Shown here: piece by piece, positions 30,011 to 39,052 of the stretch
How the letters are laid out: each line of letters opens with the position of its first letter
Position numbering within the stretch: the stretch's first letter is position 1
From: Pseudarthrobacter sp. NIBRBAC000502772
GTDB lineage: Bacteria > Actinomycetota > Actinomycetes > Actinomycetales > Micrococcaceae
Assembly (NCBI RefSeq): GCF_006517235.1
Contig: NZ_CP041188.1
Span: 1,922,001-1,986,000, forward strand
Direction: 5' to 3'
Length of the DNA stretch: 64,000 bases
Notes under the pieces: model-generated
Databases searched by the model: none
What the model saw: only the letters and a program-made list of their open reading frames with translations
Told to the model about the DNA's origin: nothing
Translations under genes and position numbers: made by a program

Positions 30011-31518
30011 TGAGCACGGACGCAACCCTGAGCTTCGAAGAGGCCATGGAGAAATACGATCCCGTCCTGGGTTTTGAGGTCCACGTGGAGCTCAACACCA
30101 AGTCCAAGATGTTCTCCTCCGCGCCCAACGTCTTCGGCGACGAGCCGAACACCAACGTCAACGAGGTGGACCTGGGCATGCCCGGTGTGCTGCCGGTCGT
30201 GAACAGGGTCGCGATCGAGTCCTCGATCAAGATCGGCCTTGCCCTGAACTGCAAGATCGCTGAATCCTGCACGTTCGCCCGGAAGCAGTACTTCTATCCG
30301 GACACTCCCAAAAACTTCCAGACGTCACAGTACGAGGACCCCATCGCGTACGACGGCTACCTGGACATCGAACTGTCGGACGGGACCATCTTCCGCGTGG
30401 AGATCGAGCGCGCCCACATGGAAGAGGACGCCGGAAAGCTGACGCACATGGGCGGGGCCACCGGCCGCATCCAGGGTGCCGACTTCTCGCTGGTGGACTA
30501 CAACCGCTCCGGCGTTCCGCTCGTGGAGATTGTCACCAAACCCATCGAGGGTGCCGGTTCCCGCGCCCCCGAGCTGGCCAAGGCGTACGTGGCCGCCGTC
30601 CGGGAGATCGTCAAGAACCTTGGTGTATCGGACGCGAAGATGGAACGCGGCAACGTGCGCTGCGACGCGAACGTTTCGCTGCGCCCGCACGGCCGCGAAC
30701 GCTTCGGCATCCGCTCCGAAACGAAGAACGTCAACTCGCTGCGCGCCGTCGAACACGCCGTCCGCTACGAGATCCAGCGGCACGCAGCCGTCCTGGATGC
30801 CGGCAACCCGATCATCCAGGAAACCCGCCACTGGCACGAGGACACGCGCACCACCACCTCGGGCCGGCCCAAGTCGGACGCCGATGACTACCGCTACTTC
30901 CCGGAGCCCGACCTGGTTCCGATCGTTGCGTCCCGCGAATGGGTGGAGGAACTCCGCGCCACGCTGCCCGAGCCGCCGGCGGCCCGCCGCAAGCGGCTGC
31001 AGTCGGACTGGGGCTACTCGGACCTGGAATTCCGCGACGTCGTCAACGCAGGCGTTATGGATGAGATCGAGGAAACCATCGCCGCAGGCGCCACCCCCAC
31101 GGTGGCCCGCAAATGGTGGATGGGCGAGATCGTTGGCCGTGCCAAGAACGCCGACGTCGACCCCGGCCAGCTGGGCGTCCAGCCCGCCACCATCGTGGAG
31201 CTGAACCGGATGGTCGAGGACGGCAAGATCAACAACAAGATGGCCACCGAGGTCCTGGACGGCGTGCTCGCGGGCGAAGGCACCCCGGCGGAGATCGTGG
31301 AGAAGCGCGGCCTCGCCGTCGTTTCCGACGACGGCCCCCTCCTGGAAGCCATCGACGCCGCGCTCGCCGCGCAGCCCGACGTCGCGGACAAGATCCGCGC
31401 CGGCAAACTCCAGGCGATCGGCGCGATCGTCGGCGGCGTTATGAAGGCGACCCGCGGGCAGGCCGACGCCGGCCGCGTCAAGGAGCTGATCCTCGCGAAG
31501 CTTGGAGTTGAGGGCTGA
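30010..31518 (+). CDS. gatB: Aspartyl/glutamyl-tRNA amidotransferase subunit B
   Basis: A 502-residue kinase/amidotransferase subunit that phosphorylates the misacylated tRNA and accepts ammonia from GatA. It has the GatB core (YDPVLGFEVHVELNT at the start, RIQGADFSLVDYNRSGVPL, NVRCDANVSLRP), zinc-site cysteines (LNCKIAESCTFARKQYFYPD), and a C-terminal YqeY-like tail domain (INNKMATEVLDGVLAGEG). The ATG overlaps the gatA stop. A copy of a dispersed palindrome follows its end. Confidence 0.97.
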   Translation: MSTDATLSFEEAMEKYDPVLGFEVHVELNTKSKMFSSAPNVFGDEPNTNVNEVDLGMPGVLPVVNRVAIESSIKIGLALNCKIAESCTFARKQYFYPDTPKNFQTSQYEDPIAYDGYLDIELSDGTIFRVEIERAHMEEDAGKLTHMGGATGRIQGADFSLVDYNRSGVPLVEIVTKPIEGAGSRAPELAKAYVAAVREIVKNLGVSDAKMERGNVRCDANVSLRPHGRERFGIRSETKNVNSLRAVEHAVRYEIQRHAAVLDAGNPIIQETRHWHEDTRTTTSGRPKSDADDYRYFPEPDLVPIVASREWVEELRATLPEPPAARRKRLQSDWGYSDLEFRDVVNAGVMDEIEETIAAGATPTVARKWWMGEIVGRAKNADVDPGQLGVQPATIVELNRMVEDGKINNKMATEVLDGVLAGEGTPAEIVEKRGLAVVSDDGPLLEAIDAALAAQPDVADKIRAGKLQAIGAIVGGVMKATRGQADAGRVKELILAKLGVEG

Positions 31519-31553
31519 GCGTAGGCCACGCCAGGTGCTAAGCCACCTGTTTT

Positions 31554-31624
31554 AACCCAACTGGGTCGCAGTTAACGTCGTTATGAGCGCTCATGACGAC
31601 GTCTACTGCCACCCAGTTTGGTTT
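31554..31624. repeat. Dispersed palindromic element, copy A (after gatB)
   Basis: An imperfect inverted repeat of about 35-nt arms centred on GAGCGCTC. The left arm begins CCCAACTGGGTCGCAG and the right arm ends with its near-complement. Related arms occur at 32350-32417 and 50581-50646. It probably acts as a terminator between gatB and the next gene. Confidence 0.75.
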
Positions 31625-31678
31625 AAGTACTCACTTCCCGCCCGCAAAGTACGCGTATTCAGCGGGGCCTGCCGGTTC

Positions 31679-31684
31679 TAGACT
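31679..31684 (+). promoter_or_regulatory. Candidate -10 of the DUF5666-like gene
   Basis: TAGACT, 48 nt upstream of ATG 31733. The -35 element is not convincing. Confidence 0.3.
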
Positions 31685-31732
31685 GAAGATCCAGGGCGCC
31701 GGAGCCCTGCCCGTGCTGTGGGAGGAATGGCC

Positions 31733-32359
31733 ATGTCGGTCCAAGAACCGTTGAGATTCCGCAAGGCCCTGCTGGCGGGCGTCATTGCTCTGGCGCTGAC
31801 CGGCACGGGTGTCGCCATCGCCTGGTCCGCCACAGATACGCCGTCGCCGTCACCGTCGGCCTCCGCGCCGGGGAAATCGGACAAGGCTAAGGGCCAGGAG
31901 AAGCCGGCCAAGGCCCAGCGCCCGCAGCACCTGCACAGTGAAAGTGTGGTGAAGAAGGCGGACGGGACGTTCGAAACCGTGCTGACCCAGCAGGGCACCG
32001 TGGAGGCCGTCAGCGAAACCTCGCTCACCGTCAAGAGCGAGGACGGTTTCACCCAGGCCTACGCCGTCAACGCGGAGACCAGGATCATCAAGTTCCCTGC
32101 CCCGGCCGCGGACGGTTCGCCGGCAACGGGCGACGACGGCAAACGGCTGAAGCGGTCAGAGGTCACCATCGCGGAAATCGCCACGGGTGAGGCCGTCAGG
32201 GTCTCCGGCGTGAAGAACGGTGACAACGCCACCGCCCGGCAGATCGTGGAGGGCGCCGGCACCGGTCCGGGACTGGGTCTCGGGAAAGGCATGGGCAAGG
32301 GCCACGGCCTCGGACTCGGCAAGGGCCTCGGCCACGCCAAGCGGCTGGCCCCCAAGTAG
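31733..32359 (+). CDS. Exported DUF5666-like protein with Gly/Leu/Lys-rich tail
   Basis: A 208-residue protein of unknown function. GGAGG at 31721 fits ATG 31733 (7-nt gap) and not ATG 31727. Residues 12-35 form a signal anchor (ALLAGVIALALTGTGVAIAW), followed by a Ser/Pro/Lys-rich linker. The middle part (GTVEAVSETSLTVKSEDGF, then VNAETRI) matches the DUF5666-type beta repeat found in exported actinobacterial proteins. The C-terminus is a repetitive Gly-Leu-Gly-Lys tail. Two copies of the same palindromic element bracket the gene; the right one starts inside its last codons. Confidence 0.85.
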   Translation: MSVQEPLRFRKALLAGVIALALTGTGVAIAWSATDTPSPSPSASAPGKSDKAKGQEKPAKAQRPQHLHSESVVKKADGTFETVLTQQGTVEAVSETSLTVKSEDGFTQAYAVNAETRIIKFPAPAADGSPATGDDGKRLKRSEVTIAEIATGEAVRVSGVKNGDNATARQIVEGAGTGPGLGLGKGMGKGHGLGLGKGLGHAKRLAPK

Positions 32360-32417
32360 CTGGCAGTTAACGTCGTCAAAACGCGGAATGGCGACGTTTA
32401 CTGCGACCCAGTTGGGG
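32350..32417. repeat. Dispersed palindromic element, copy B (between convergent genes)
   Basis: The left arm starts inside the last codons and stop of the DUF5666-like gene; the right arm ends directly against the LysR stop codon. Reverse-complemented, the right arm reads CCCCAACTGGGTCGCAGT, nearly identical to copies A and C. It could terminate both convergent genes. Confidence 0.75.
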
Positions 32418-33332
32418 TTAGCCGCCCTGCTCCACCAGCCCGGTCATGATCGCCTGCAGCGCCTCGCACACAACCATCACCGAGCGGCGCTTCAGGTTCT
32501 CCGGCCGGGCCAGGATGTCGATCCGCCGCCGGGTGCTGATGCCCTCCAGCGGCCGCAGCACAATGCCCGGGTTGAGCACGGGCCGCGCCGTATGCCGCGG
32601 CAGCAGGCCCACCACACCGCCCGCCGCCACCAGCGCGGCCACGGTGGAGTAGTCGTTGATCCGGTGGACGATGTTCAGTTCCTTGCTGGAGACGGCCGCG
32701 ACGGCGGACAGGACGTCGGCGGGGGAGTATCCGGTGTGGCTGGTCACCCAAGGTTCGCCCACGACGTCGGCCGCGGTGAGCGTGCCCTGACGGGCCAGGC
32801 GATGGTCAGCCGGCAACGCAACATCCAGCGGTTCGTGCGCCAGCGGAATCACCGCAACACGCTCCTCCGGCCAGCGCGGGCTGTGGTCCATCCGGTGCGC
32901 CAGCACCAGGTCGTACCGCGCCGTCAGCGCCGGGAAGTCCTGCTGCGCCACGTCCTCGTCGGAAAGCTGGATCCGCGGCTGGCCGGGCGCGTCCAGCATG
33001 TGCGCGAGCGGCGCGAACAGCGCCTGCCCCGCGCTGTGGAAACCGCTGATGGTCACGGTGCCCACCGGCGAGCCGTGATAGGCGCCGATGGCTGTCCGGG
33101 CGTCCGCCATGGCACTGACGACGGCGGCACCCGCGTCGGCGAGCACCTGCCCGGCCTCGGTCAGCACCAGGTTGCGGCCCTCCTTCCGGGTCAGCGGAAC
33201 CTCAACATTGCGCTGCAGCAGTGCCAGTTGCTGGGACACCGCGGAGGGCGTGACCATCAGCGTCTCCGCCACCGCCTTCACGCTGCCCAGGGCTCCGAGT
33301 TCGCGGAGGATTTCCAGCTGATGAATTTCCAT
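32418..33332 (-). CDS. LysR family transcriptional regulator
   Basis: A 304-residue LysR-type regulator. The N-terminal winged helix ([35 protein letters not shown]) and the two-lobed effector domain are complete. It diverges from tdh-kbl, so it most likely controls threonine degradation, perhaps together with itself. Its start ATG 33332 has TAGACT ending 6 nt upstream and no Shine-Dalgarno sequence, suggesting a leaderless message. The effector is unknown; threonine or glycine would fit the neighbours. Confidence 0.92.
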   Translation of the reverse strand: MEIHQLEILRELGALGSVKAVAETLMVTPSAVSQQLALLQRNVEVPLTRKEGRNLVLTEAGQVLADAGAAVVSAMADARTAIGAYHGSPVGTVTISGFHSAGQALFAPLAHMLDAPGQPRIQLSDEDVAQQDFPALTARYDLVLAHRMDHSPRWPEERVAVIPLAHEPLDVALPADHRLARQGTLTAADVVGEPWVTSHTGYSPADVLSAVAAVSSKELNIVHRINDYSTVAALVAAGGVVGLLPRHTARPVLNPGIVLRPLEGISTRRRIDILARPENLKRRSVMVVCEALQAIMTGLVEQGG

Positions 33333-33338
33333 CCGCCC

Positions 33339-33344
33339 AGTCTA
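33339..33344 (-). promoter_or_regulatory. -10 hexamer of leaderless LysR gene
   Basis: TAGACT on the minus strand, 6 nt before the ATG at 33332. Confidence 0.55.
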
Positions 33345-33345
33345 T

Positions 33346-33397
33346 GCATTAGTGAACACTTCATCGTCGATTGAGAGAATTCTGCTTGTGCTAATGC
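33346..33397. promoter_or_regulatory. Candidate LysR operator region
   Basis: GCATTAG (33346-33352) and its inverse CTAATGC (33391-33397) lie 38 nt apart in the divergent LysR/tdh control region. Related half-sites GAACACTTCA and CTTCGAAGTG lie between or next to them. Confidence 0.35.
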
Positions 33398-33468
33398 TTC
33401 GAAGTGGCTCTAATAAAGGGAGACCACACCCGCAGGCCCGCGGGTCGCTGCCAACAGTCAGGAAGCCA

Positions 33469-34515
33469 ATGAAGGCACTCTACAAGTCCGGTGCACACGC
33501 CGGGTTCGAGCTGGTTGACCGGCCCGAGCCCGAGGCCGGCCCCAGCGACGTCAAGATCCGGGTCATGACCACCGGGATCTGCGGCACGGACCTGCACATC
33601 CAGTCCTGGGACGCCTGGGCACAGGGCATGATCGAGGCACCCCTCATCGCCGGCCATGAGTTCTACGGTGAAGTAGTGGAAATCGGCGACGGCGTCCGCG
33701 ACGTCAAGGTGGGGGACCGGGTATCCGGCGAAGGCCACGTGGTCTGCGGGATCTGCCGGAACTGCCGCGCAGGCCGCCGCCAGATGTGCATCCACACCGT
33801 CAGCGTCGGCGTCCAGCGGGACGGCGCCTTCGCCGAGTACGTGGTCATCCCCGAGACCAACGTCTGGGTCCACCATGACCCCTCCATCACCCCGGAACTC
33901 GGCGCGATTTTCGATCCGTTCGGCAACGCCGTCCACACCGCCCTCAGCTTCCCGCTGGTGGGTGAGGACGTGCTGATCACCGGGGCAGGACCCATCGGGC
34001 TGATGGCCATCGCGGTGGCCCGCCACGCCGGGGCGCGCAAGATCGCCATCACCGATGTCTCCCAGCCGCGGCTCGAGCTGGCACGCCAGCTCGGCGTGGA
34101 CCTGGCCATCGACGTCTCCACCACGCGCGTCAAGGATGCCCAGCGTGAACTCGGGATGCGTGAGGGCTTCGACATCGGCATGGAAATGTCCGGCCACCCC
34201 ACCGCCCTGCCTGAGCTGATCGACAACATGAACCACGGCGGCCGCATTGCCATGCTCGGCCTGCCCAGCCAGGACATCACCATCGACTGGGGCAAGGTGG
34301 TCACGCACATGCTGACGCTGAAGGGCATCTACGGCCGCGAAATGTATGAGACGTGGTACGCCATGAGCGCCATGCTCTCCTCCAACCCCGTGCTGCACGC
34401 CGGCATCTCAGCGGTAGTGACGGACAAGCTGCCCGCCGCAGAATGGGAAAAAGGCTTCGCCACCGCCCGCGCCGGCGTCGGCGGAAAAGTTGTCCTCGAC
34501 TGGACCGAACTCTAA
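33469..34515 (+). CDS. tdh: L-threonine 3-dehydrogenase
   Basis: A 348-residue zinc-dependent medium-chain dehydrogenase that oxidises threonine to 2-amino-3-ketobutyrate with NAD+. ATG 33469, with AGGAA 4 nt upstream, is preferred over an upstream frame from 33352. Catalytic zinc ligands are in GICGTDLHI and [12 protein letters not shown]. The structural zinc site [15 protein letters not shown] is complete. The Rossmann motif is GAGPIGLMA. The kbl gene follows 8 nt downstream, giving the usual tdh-kbl pathway to glycine and acetyl-CoA. Confidence 0.95.
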   Translation: MKALYKSGAHAGFELVDRPEPEAGPSDVKIRVMTTGICGTDLHIQSWDAWAQGMIEAPLIAGHEFYGEVVEIGDGVRDVKVGDRVSGEGHVVCGICRNCRAGRRQMCIHTVSVGVQRDGAFAEYVVIPETNVWVHHDPSITPELGAIFDPFGNAVHTALSFPLVGEDVLITGAGPIGLMAIAVARHAGARKIAITDVSQPRLELARQLGVDLAIDVSTTRVKDAQRELGMREGFDIGMEMSGHPTALPELIDNMNHGGRIAMLGLPSQDITIDWGKVVTHMLTLKGIYGREMYETWYAMSAMLSSNPVLHAGISAVVTDKLPAAEWEKGFATARAGVGGKVVLDWTEL

Positions 34516-34523
34516 GGAGCACC

Positions 34524-35720
34524 ATGTACACCTCCATCAAGGACCAACTGCAGGCTGAGCTGGACGACATCCGCGCCGCCGGGCTCTTCAAAACCGAACG
34601 CAGCATCAACTCCCCGCAGTCCAGCCACATCACGGCAGGGCAGATCGGCCAGCCCGGCGCCACCGTCCTGAACTTCTGCGCCAACAACTACCTGGGCCTC
34701 GCGGACCACCCGGACATCATCGCCGCGGCCAAAGAGGCCATGGACTCACGGGGCTTCGGCATGGCCAGCGTCCGCTTCATCTGCGGCACCCAGGACCTGC
34801 ACCTGGAACTGGAAGCCAGGGTCTCCAGGTTCCTCGGCACGGAGGACACCATCCTGTTCTCCAGCTGCTTTGATGCCAACGGCGGCGTCTTCGAATCCCT
34901 CTTCGGCCCCGAGGACGCCATCATCTCCGATGCCCTCAACCACGCCTCCATCATCGACGGCATCCGGCTCTGCAAGGCCCAGCGGTTCCGCTACGCCAAC
35001 CAGGACATGGCGGAGCTCGAGGCCAAGCTCGTCGAAGCGAAGGATGCGCGGCGCAAGATCATCGTCACCGACGGCGTGTTCTCCATGGACGGCTACCTGG
35101 CACCGCTGGCGGCCATCTGCGACCTCGCCGAGAAGCACGACGCCCTGGTGATGGTGGACGATTCCCACGCCGTCGGCTTTATGGGTGCCACCGGTGCCGG
35201 AACCCCCGAGCACGCAGGCGTGTCCCAGCGCGTGGACATCTACACCGGAACGTTCGGCAAGGCCCTGGGCGGCGCGTCCGGCGGCTATGTGTCCGGGCGC
35301 CGTGAAGTGGTGGCCATGCTCCGCCAGAAAGCGCGCCCGTACCTGTTCTCCAATTCCCTGGCCCCCGCGATCGTCGCCGCCACCATCAGGGCCCTTGACC
35401 TGGTGGAGAATTCCGGTGACCTGCGCACCCGGCTGTTCGAGAATGCCAGCCTGTTCCGCCGCCGGATGACGGAGGAGGGCTTTGAACTCCTGGACGGCGA
35501 ACACGCGATTGTCCCCGTGATGTTCGGGGATGCCGTCATGGCTGCCAAGGTGGCGGACCAGATGCTCCAGCACGGCGTCTTCGTCACCGCCTTCAGCTTC
35601 CCGGTGGTCCCGCGCGGCGCCGCCCGGATCCGCGTGCAGCTGTCAGCATCGCACTCAGCGGACGACGTCGAAGCGTGCGTGGGTGCGTTCGTCGCCAGCC
35701 GTGCGGCGGTGGCAGGCTAG
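34524..35720 (+). CDS. kbl: Glycine C-acetyltransferase (2-amino-3-ketobutyrate CoA ligase)
   Basis: A 398-residue PLP enzyme of the alpha-oxoamine synthase family. It cleaves 2-amino-3-ketobutyrate with CoA to glycine and acetyl-CoA, the step after Tdh. AAGGAG lies 4 nt before ATG 34524. The active-site motifs are [30 protein letters not shown] and the PLP-lysine segment [14 protein letters not shown]. The stop codon TAG is part of a perfect 30-bp palindrome. Confidence 0.95.
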   Translation: MYTSIKDQLQAELDDIRAAGLFKTERSINSPQSSHITAGQIGQPGATVLNFCANNYLGLADHPDIIAAAKEAMDSRGFGMASVRFICGTQDLHLELEARVSRFLGTEDTILFSSCFDANGGVFESLFGPEDAIISDALNHASIIDGIRLCKAQRFRYANQDMAELEAKLVEAKDARRKIIVTDGVFSMDGYLAPLAAICDLAEKHDALVMVDDSHAVGFMGATGAGTPEHAGVSQRVDIYTGTFGKALGGASGGYVSGRREVVAMLRQKARPYLFSNSLAPAIVAATIRALDLVENSGDLRTRLFENASLFRRRMTEEGFELLDGEHAIVPVMFGDAVMAAKVADQMLQHGVFVTAFSFPVVPRGAARIRVQLSASHSADDVEACVGAFVASRAAVAG

Positions 35721-35747
35721 CCCGGCTGGGTTAACCCAGCCGGGCTA
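35718..35747. terminator. Perfect 30-bp palindrome overlapping the kbl stop codon
   Basis: TAGCCCGGCTGGGTT is followed directly by its exact reverse complement and then by AAAA. The first three bases are the kbl stop codon. It probably terminates the tdh-kbl transcript. Confidence 0.7.
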
Positions 35748-35791
35748 AAACCTGACAGAGCAGGACCGGCGCGGCCGCAGGGCAACTCTGC

Positions 35792-35797
35792 AAGGAT
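35792..35797 (+). promoter_or_regulatory. -10-like hexamer of the FAD oxidoreductase gene
   Basis: AAGGAT ends 6 nt before ATG 35804. The overlapping GGATGGAG could also act as a weak ribosome binding site. Confidence 0.4.
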
Positions 35798-35803
35798 GGA
35801 GCC

Positions 35804-36925
35804 ATGGCAGCACACTACGACGTCCTGATTGTGGGAGGCGGCATCGCCGGCCTGTCCCTGGCGTCCGCGCTCGCGGGCAGCTGCAGCGTGGCGCTGGTCG
35901 AGGCGGAGCAGGAGCTGGGGTACCACACGTCCTCCCGCTCTGCCCGCCAGCTCATTCCGAGCTACGGCCCGGACGCGGTCAGGGAGCTCACGGTCCGGAC
36001 CCTGGAACTGATCGCGGCCCGGGACACCCAACTGCCCGAACCTGTCCTGACACCGCGGAGCTTTATGCTCATTGGCACCGAGGAATCCGTCCGCGCCGAA
36101 GCCAGCGGCCACATGAATGCCATCACGCATGAACGGGCACTGGAGCTGTGCCCTGCGTTGGTTCCCGGGGCTTTCTCCGCAGCAGGCCTGGACACCGGAT
36201 CCTTTGGCTGCAACGCCCCGTTGCTGCTGGCCGACCATCGGCGGCGGGCGGTGGCCGCCGGGGCCGACATCATCACCGGGGCCCGTGTGCATTCCGCGCA
36301 GCGGCTGGGCTCGGGCTGGGAGATCGGCGCCGGGCAGGAAGCTTTCGAAGCCGGTGTGCTGGTCAATGCGGCCGGCGCCTGGGCTGATGAAATCGCCGTG
36401 ATCAGCGGTGTGGAGAAGCTCGGGCTGCAGCCGTACCGGCGCACTGCGGCGATTGTCGACGTCGAACATCCCCTTCCCGAACAGAGCCCCATGGTGGCCG
36501 CAGCAGACCACACCTTCTATTTCCGCCGGGAGGGCACCGAGGTGCTGATCTCGCCGTCGGAAACGGTACCCAGCGGACCCGAGGACGCCCGGCCGCGGCC
36601 CGGCGATGTGGAGCGGCTGATCGTGAAGCTGAACGAGCTGACTACGTTGGGAATCCGTGGAGTCCGAACCGCGTGGACGGGGCTCCGGACCGAGGCAGCC
36701 GACGGCGTCCCGGTAGCCGGTTTCGATGCCGAGGCACCCGGGTTCTACTGGCTGGCCGGTCAGGGAGGCTACGGTTTCCAGACGTCATCGGCCATGGCTG
36801 AGCTCGCCGCCGCGCAGATCCTGGCCGGACAGGGCACCGGGCACCGGGCCGCCGCTCCGGCCCACGATCCGGCATCCCGGACAGTGGAGGCGCTGGCCGC
36901 CACACGCTGGTCCGTCCGGCGCTGA
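35804..36925 (+). CDS. FAD-dependent amino acid/amine oxidoreductase (DAO family)
   Basis: A 373-residue flavoprotein of the D-amino-acid oxidase/glycine oxidase superfamily. The FAD-binding motif is DVLIVGGGIAGLSLASAL at the N-terminus, with Glu ending strand 2 (VEAEQELGYHTSSRSARQL). The C-terminal motif GQGGYGFQTSSAMAELAA closes the flavin site. The Ser/Arg pattern after strand 2 resembles D-arginine dehydrogenase-type enzymes, but the substrate is not certain. Being next to tdh-kbl and hutI suggests amino acid catabolism. It starts 57 nt after the kbl palindrome with its own promoter-like hexamer. Confidence 0.85.
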   Translation: MAAHYDVLIVGGGIAGLSLASALAGSCSVALVEAEQELGYHTSSRSARQLIPSYGPDAVRELTVRTLELIAARDTQLPEPVLTPRSFMLIGTEESVRAEASGHMNAITHERALELCPALVPGAFSAAGLDTGSFGCNAPLLLADHRRRAVAAGADIITGARVHSAQRLGSGWEIGAGQEAFEAGVLVNAAGAWADEIAVISGVEKLGLQPYRRTAAIVDVEHPLPEQSPMVAAADHTFYFRREGTEVLISPSETVPSGPEDARPRPGDVERLIVKLNELTTLGIRGVRTAWTGLRTEAADGVPVAGFDAEAPGFYWLAGQGGYGFQTSSAMAELAAAQILAGQGTGHRAAAPAHDPASRTVEALAATRWSVRR

Positions 36926-36928
36926 ACA

Positions 36929-38149
36929 ATGGAACCCATGAGCACCCTGATCACCAACATCGCCGAGCTGATGACCCAGGACCTGGAACACCGCGTCCTG
37001 AAGAATGCCGCCGTGGTGATCGAGGGCGAACGGATCGCCTGGGTCGGTTCCGCCGCGGATGCGCCGGCGGCCGACGACGCCGTGGACGCCGGCGGCCGGG
37101 CCGTATTGCCGGGCTGGGTGGATTCGCACACGCACCTGGTCTTCGCCGGCGACCGCACGGCGGAGTTCGAGGCGCGGATGGCAGGGGAGTCGTATTCGGC
37201 CGGGGGCATCGCCGTCACCATGGACGCCACCCGGCGCGCGTCCGATTTCGACCTCACCCGGCTGGCGATGGCACGTGTGTCCGAGGCCGTGTCGCAGGGC
37301 ACCACCTACCTCGAAACCAAGACGGGCTACGGGCTGGATATTGAGCACGAGGCCCGGAGTGCCCGGATCGCCTCGACTGTCGTGGACGAGGTCACCTACC
37401 TGGGTGCCCACCTTGTCCCCGCGGGCACCGATGCGGAGGCCTACACCGATCTCGTCTGCGGGCCCATGCTTGACGCCGTCCGGCCGTACGTCCGGTGGGC
37501 GGACGTCTTCTGCGAGGAAGGCGCCTTCACGGCGGAGCAGTCCCGCCGTGTGCTGGAGGCGTGCCGGGCCGTCGGACTGGGGATCCGCGTCCACGGGAAC
37601 CAGCTCGGCGAGGGTCCCGGCGTGCAGCTGGCGGTGGAACTCGGGGCAGCCAGCGTGGACCACGTGAACTACCTGTCGGCCCGTGATGTGGCGGTCCTGG
37701 CGGAAAGCTGGTCGGGCTGGAACCCGGGAACCGGCACTGGTGCCCGCGGCACCGTGGCAACGTGCCTCCCCGCGTGCGATCTCTCCACCCGGCAGCCGCT
37801 GGCCCCGGGGCGTGAACTGTTGGACGCAGGCGTGCAGGTGGCGCTGGCTTCCAATTGCAATCCGGGTACCTCCTACACCAGTTCCATGGCGTTCAACGTG
37901 GCGACGGCCGTGCTGCAGATGCGCCTGAGCGTCCATGAAGCGGTGCGCGCCGCAACGTATGGCGGCGCGCTGGCGCTACACCGGGAGGCAGGGCACGACG
38001 CCGACGGCGAACGGGCGGTGGGTTCGCTCGCCGTCGGGCATCGTGCGGACCTGCACATGCTGAACGCCCCCTCAGCAACGCATCTCGCTTACCGCCCGGG
38101 CATGCCGCTCACGTACGCCGTGTGGCGGGCCGGTGTACGGGCACGCTAA
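36929..38149 (+). CDS. hutI: Imidazolonepropionase
   Basis: A 406-residue zinc-dependent amidohydrolase that opens imidazolone-5-propionate to formiminoglutamate in histidine degradation. Metal-binding HTH in VDSHTHLVFAGDR, HGNQLGEGPG, then DHVNYL and ASNCNPGTSYTSS match HutI. The start may be ATG 36929 or ATG 36938; neither has a strong ribosome site, and the gene begins 3 nt after the oxidoreductase stop, so translation may be coupled. No hutH, hutU or hutG is in the window. Confidence 0.92.
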   Translation: MEPMSTLITNIAELMTQDLEHRVLKNAAVVIEGERIAWVGSAADAPAADDAVDAGGRAVLPGWVDSHTHLVFAGDRTAEFEARMAGESYSAGGIAVTMDATRRASDFDLTRLAMARVSEAVSQGTTYLETKTGYGLDIEHEARSARIASTVVDEVTYLGAHLVPAGTDAEAYTDLVCGPMLDAVRPYVRWADVFCEEGAFTAEQSRRVLEACRAVGLGIRVHGNQLGEGPGVQLAVELGAASVDHVNYLSARDVAVLAESWSGWNPGTGTGARGTVATCLPACDLSTRQPLAPGRELLDAGVQVALASNCNPGTSYTSSMAFNVATAVLQMRLSVHEAVRAATYGGALALHREAGHDADGERAVGSLAVGHRADLHMLNAPSATHLAYRPGMPLTYAVWRAGVRAR

Positions 38150-38176
38150 GTACAGACGCACTTAGTGATTGCGAGG

Positions 38177-38207
38177 TGATCATTTGTGCCTGTTATGATC
38201 AGATAAC
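38177..38207. promoter_or_regulatory. Candidate operator/promoter of the DeoR gene
   Basis: TGATCA occurs at 38177 and 38196, and the second copy lies in GTTATGATCAGATAAC (38192-38207), which has inverted GTTAT/ATAAC ends. TATGAT inside it could be a -10. Confidence 0.4.
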
Positions 38208-38246
38208 GTCATATATTGGTGACTGTTTGATCGCTGAGAGGCCCCC

Positions 38247-39035
38247 ATGACCCGCACCGACCGCCTGACGGCCATCCTGGACATTCTCGCCAAGACCGGC
38301 CAGGTGGAGGTCGAGGAGATTGTCTCCCAGCTTGCGGTCTCGCCGGCCACGGCGCGGCGGGACCTGGACAGCCTGGCCAAGCGTCGGCTGCTGACCCGGA
38401 CCCGGGGCGGGGCCACCACCGGCGCCCTGGCCTACGACCTCCCCGGGCGGTACAACCGTGACGACCACGCCGAAGCCAAGGAGCAGATCGCCCAGGCCGC
38501 CTCGGCGCTGATTTATCCTGGCGCGGTGATCGGTCTCTGCGGCGGCACCACCAGCACGGCCCTGGCTCAGATCCTGGCCACGCGCGAGGACCTCAACGCT
38601 CCCGGCCACCAGTCCACCCTGACGGTGGTCACCAACGCCATCAACATCGCTGCGCAGTTGGCTGTCCGCCCCAACATCAAAGTCATGGTGACCGGCGGCA
38701 TCCTGAACCCCCGTTCGTATGAACTGGTGGGCCCGTACACCGACATCATCATGCAGAAGGTGGTCATGGACATCGCCTTCATCGGCGTGAATGGCATCGA
38801 CCCCGAGGTCGGTCCCACCAATACGGGGGAGGGCGAAGCGTCAGTGAATGCCCTGCTGGCCAGCCGGGCCCGGATCTCGTACGTGCTGGCCGACTCCTCC
38901 AAGGTGGGCGTCAGAGCCTTCGCCACCATGGACGGTTACGCGTTCACCCGCCTGATCACGGACTCCGGGATCTCCGCCGAGGATAAGGCAGCGTTCGAAG
39001 CCAATGGCACCGAAGTGATCGTGGCCCCACACTAG
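38247..39035 (+). CDS. DeoR/GlpR family transcriptional regulator
   Basis: A 262-residue regulator. The N-terminal DeoR helix-turn-helix (RLTAILDILAKTGQVEVEEIVSQLAVSPATARRDLDSLA) is followed by the DeoRC sugar-phosphate sensor domain (IGLCGGTTSTALAQ, LTVVTNAINIA, FIGVNGIDPEVGPT). AGAGG lies 6 nt before ATG 38247. No sugar gene is adjacent, so its targets are elsewhere or it regulates itself through the palindrome upstream. It converges on the histidine-phosphatase gene with a 17-nt gap. Confidence 0.92.
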   Translation: MTRTDRLTAILDILAKTGQVEVEEIVSQLAVSPATARRDLDSLAKRRLLTRTRGGATTGALAYDLPGRYNRDDHAEAKEQIAQAASALIYPGAVIGLCGGTTSTALAQILATREDLNAPGHQSTLTVVTNAINIAAQLAVRPNIKVMVTGGILNPRSYELVGPYTDIIMQKVVMDIAFIGVNGIDPEVGPTNTGEGEASVNALLASRARISYVLADSSKVGVRAFATMDGYAFTRLITDSGISAEDKAAFEANGTEVIVAPH

Positions 39036-39052
39036 GCGAGCAGCAACAACCC

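Noticed and set aside
28199..30025. 608-codon minus-strand frame opposite gatA
   Set aside because: A shadow of gatA caused by high GC at third positions.
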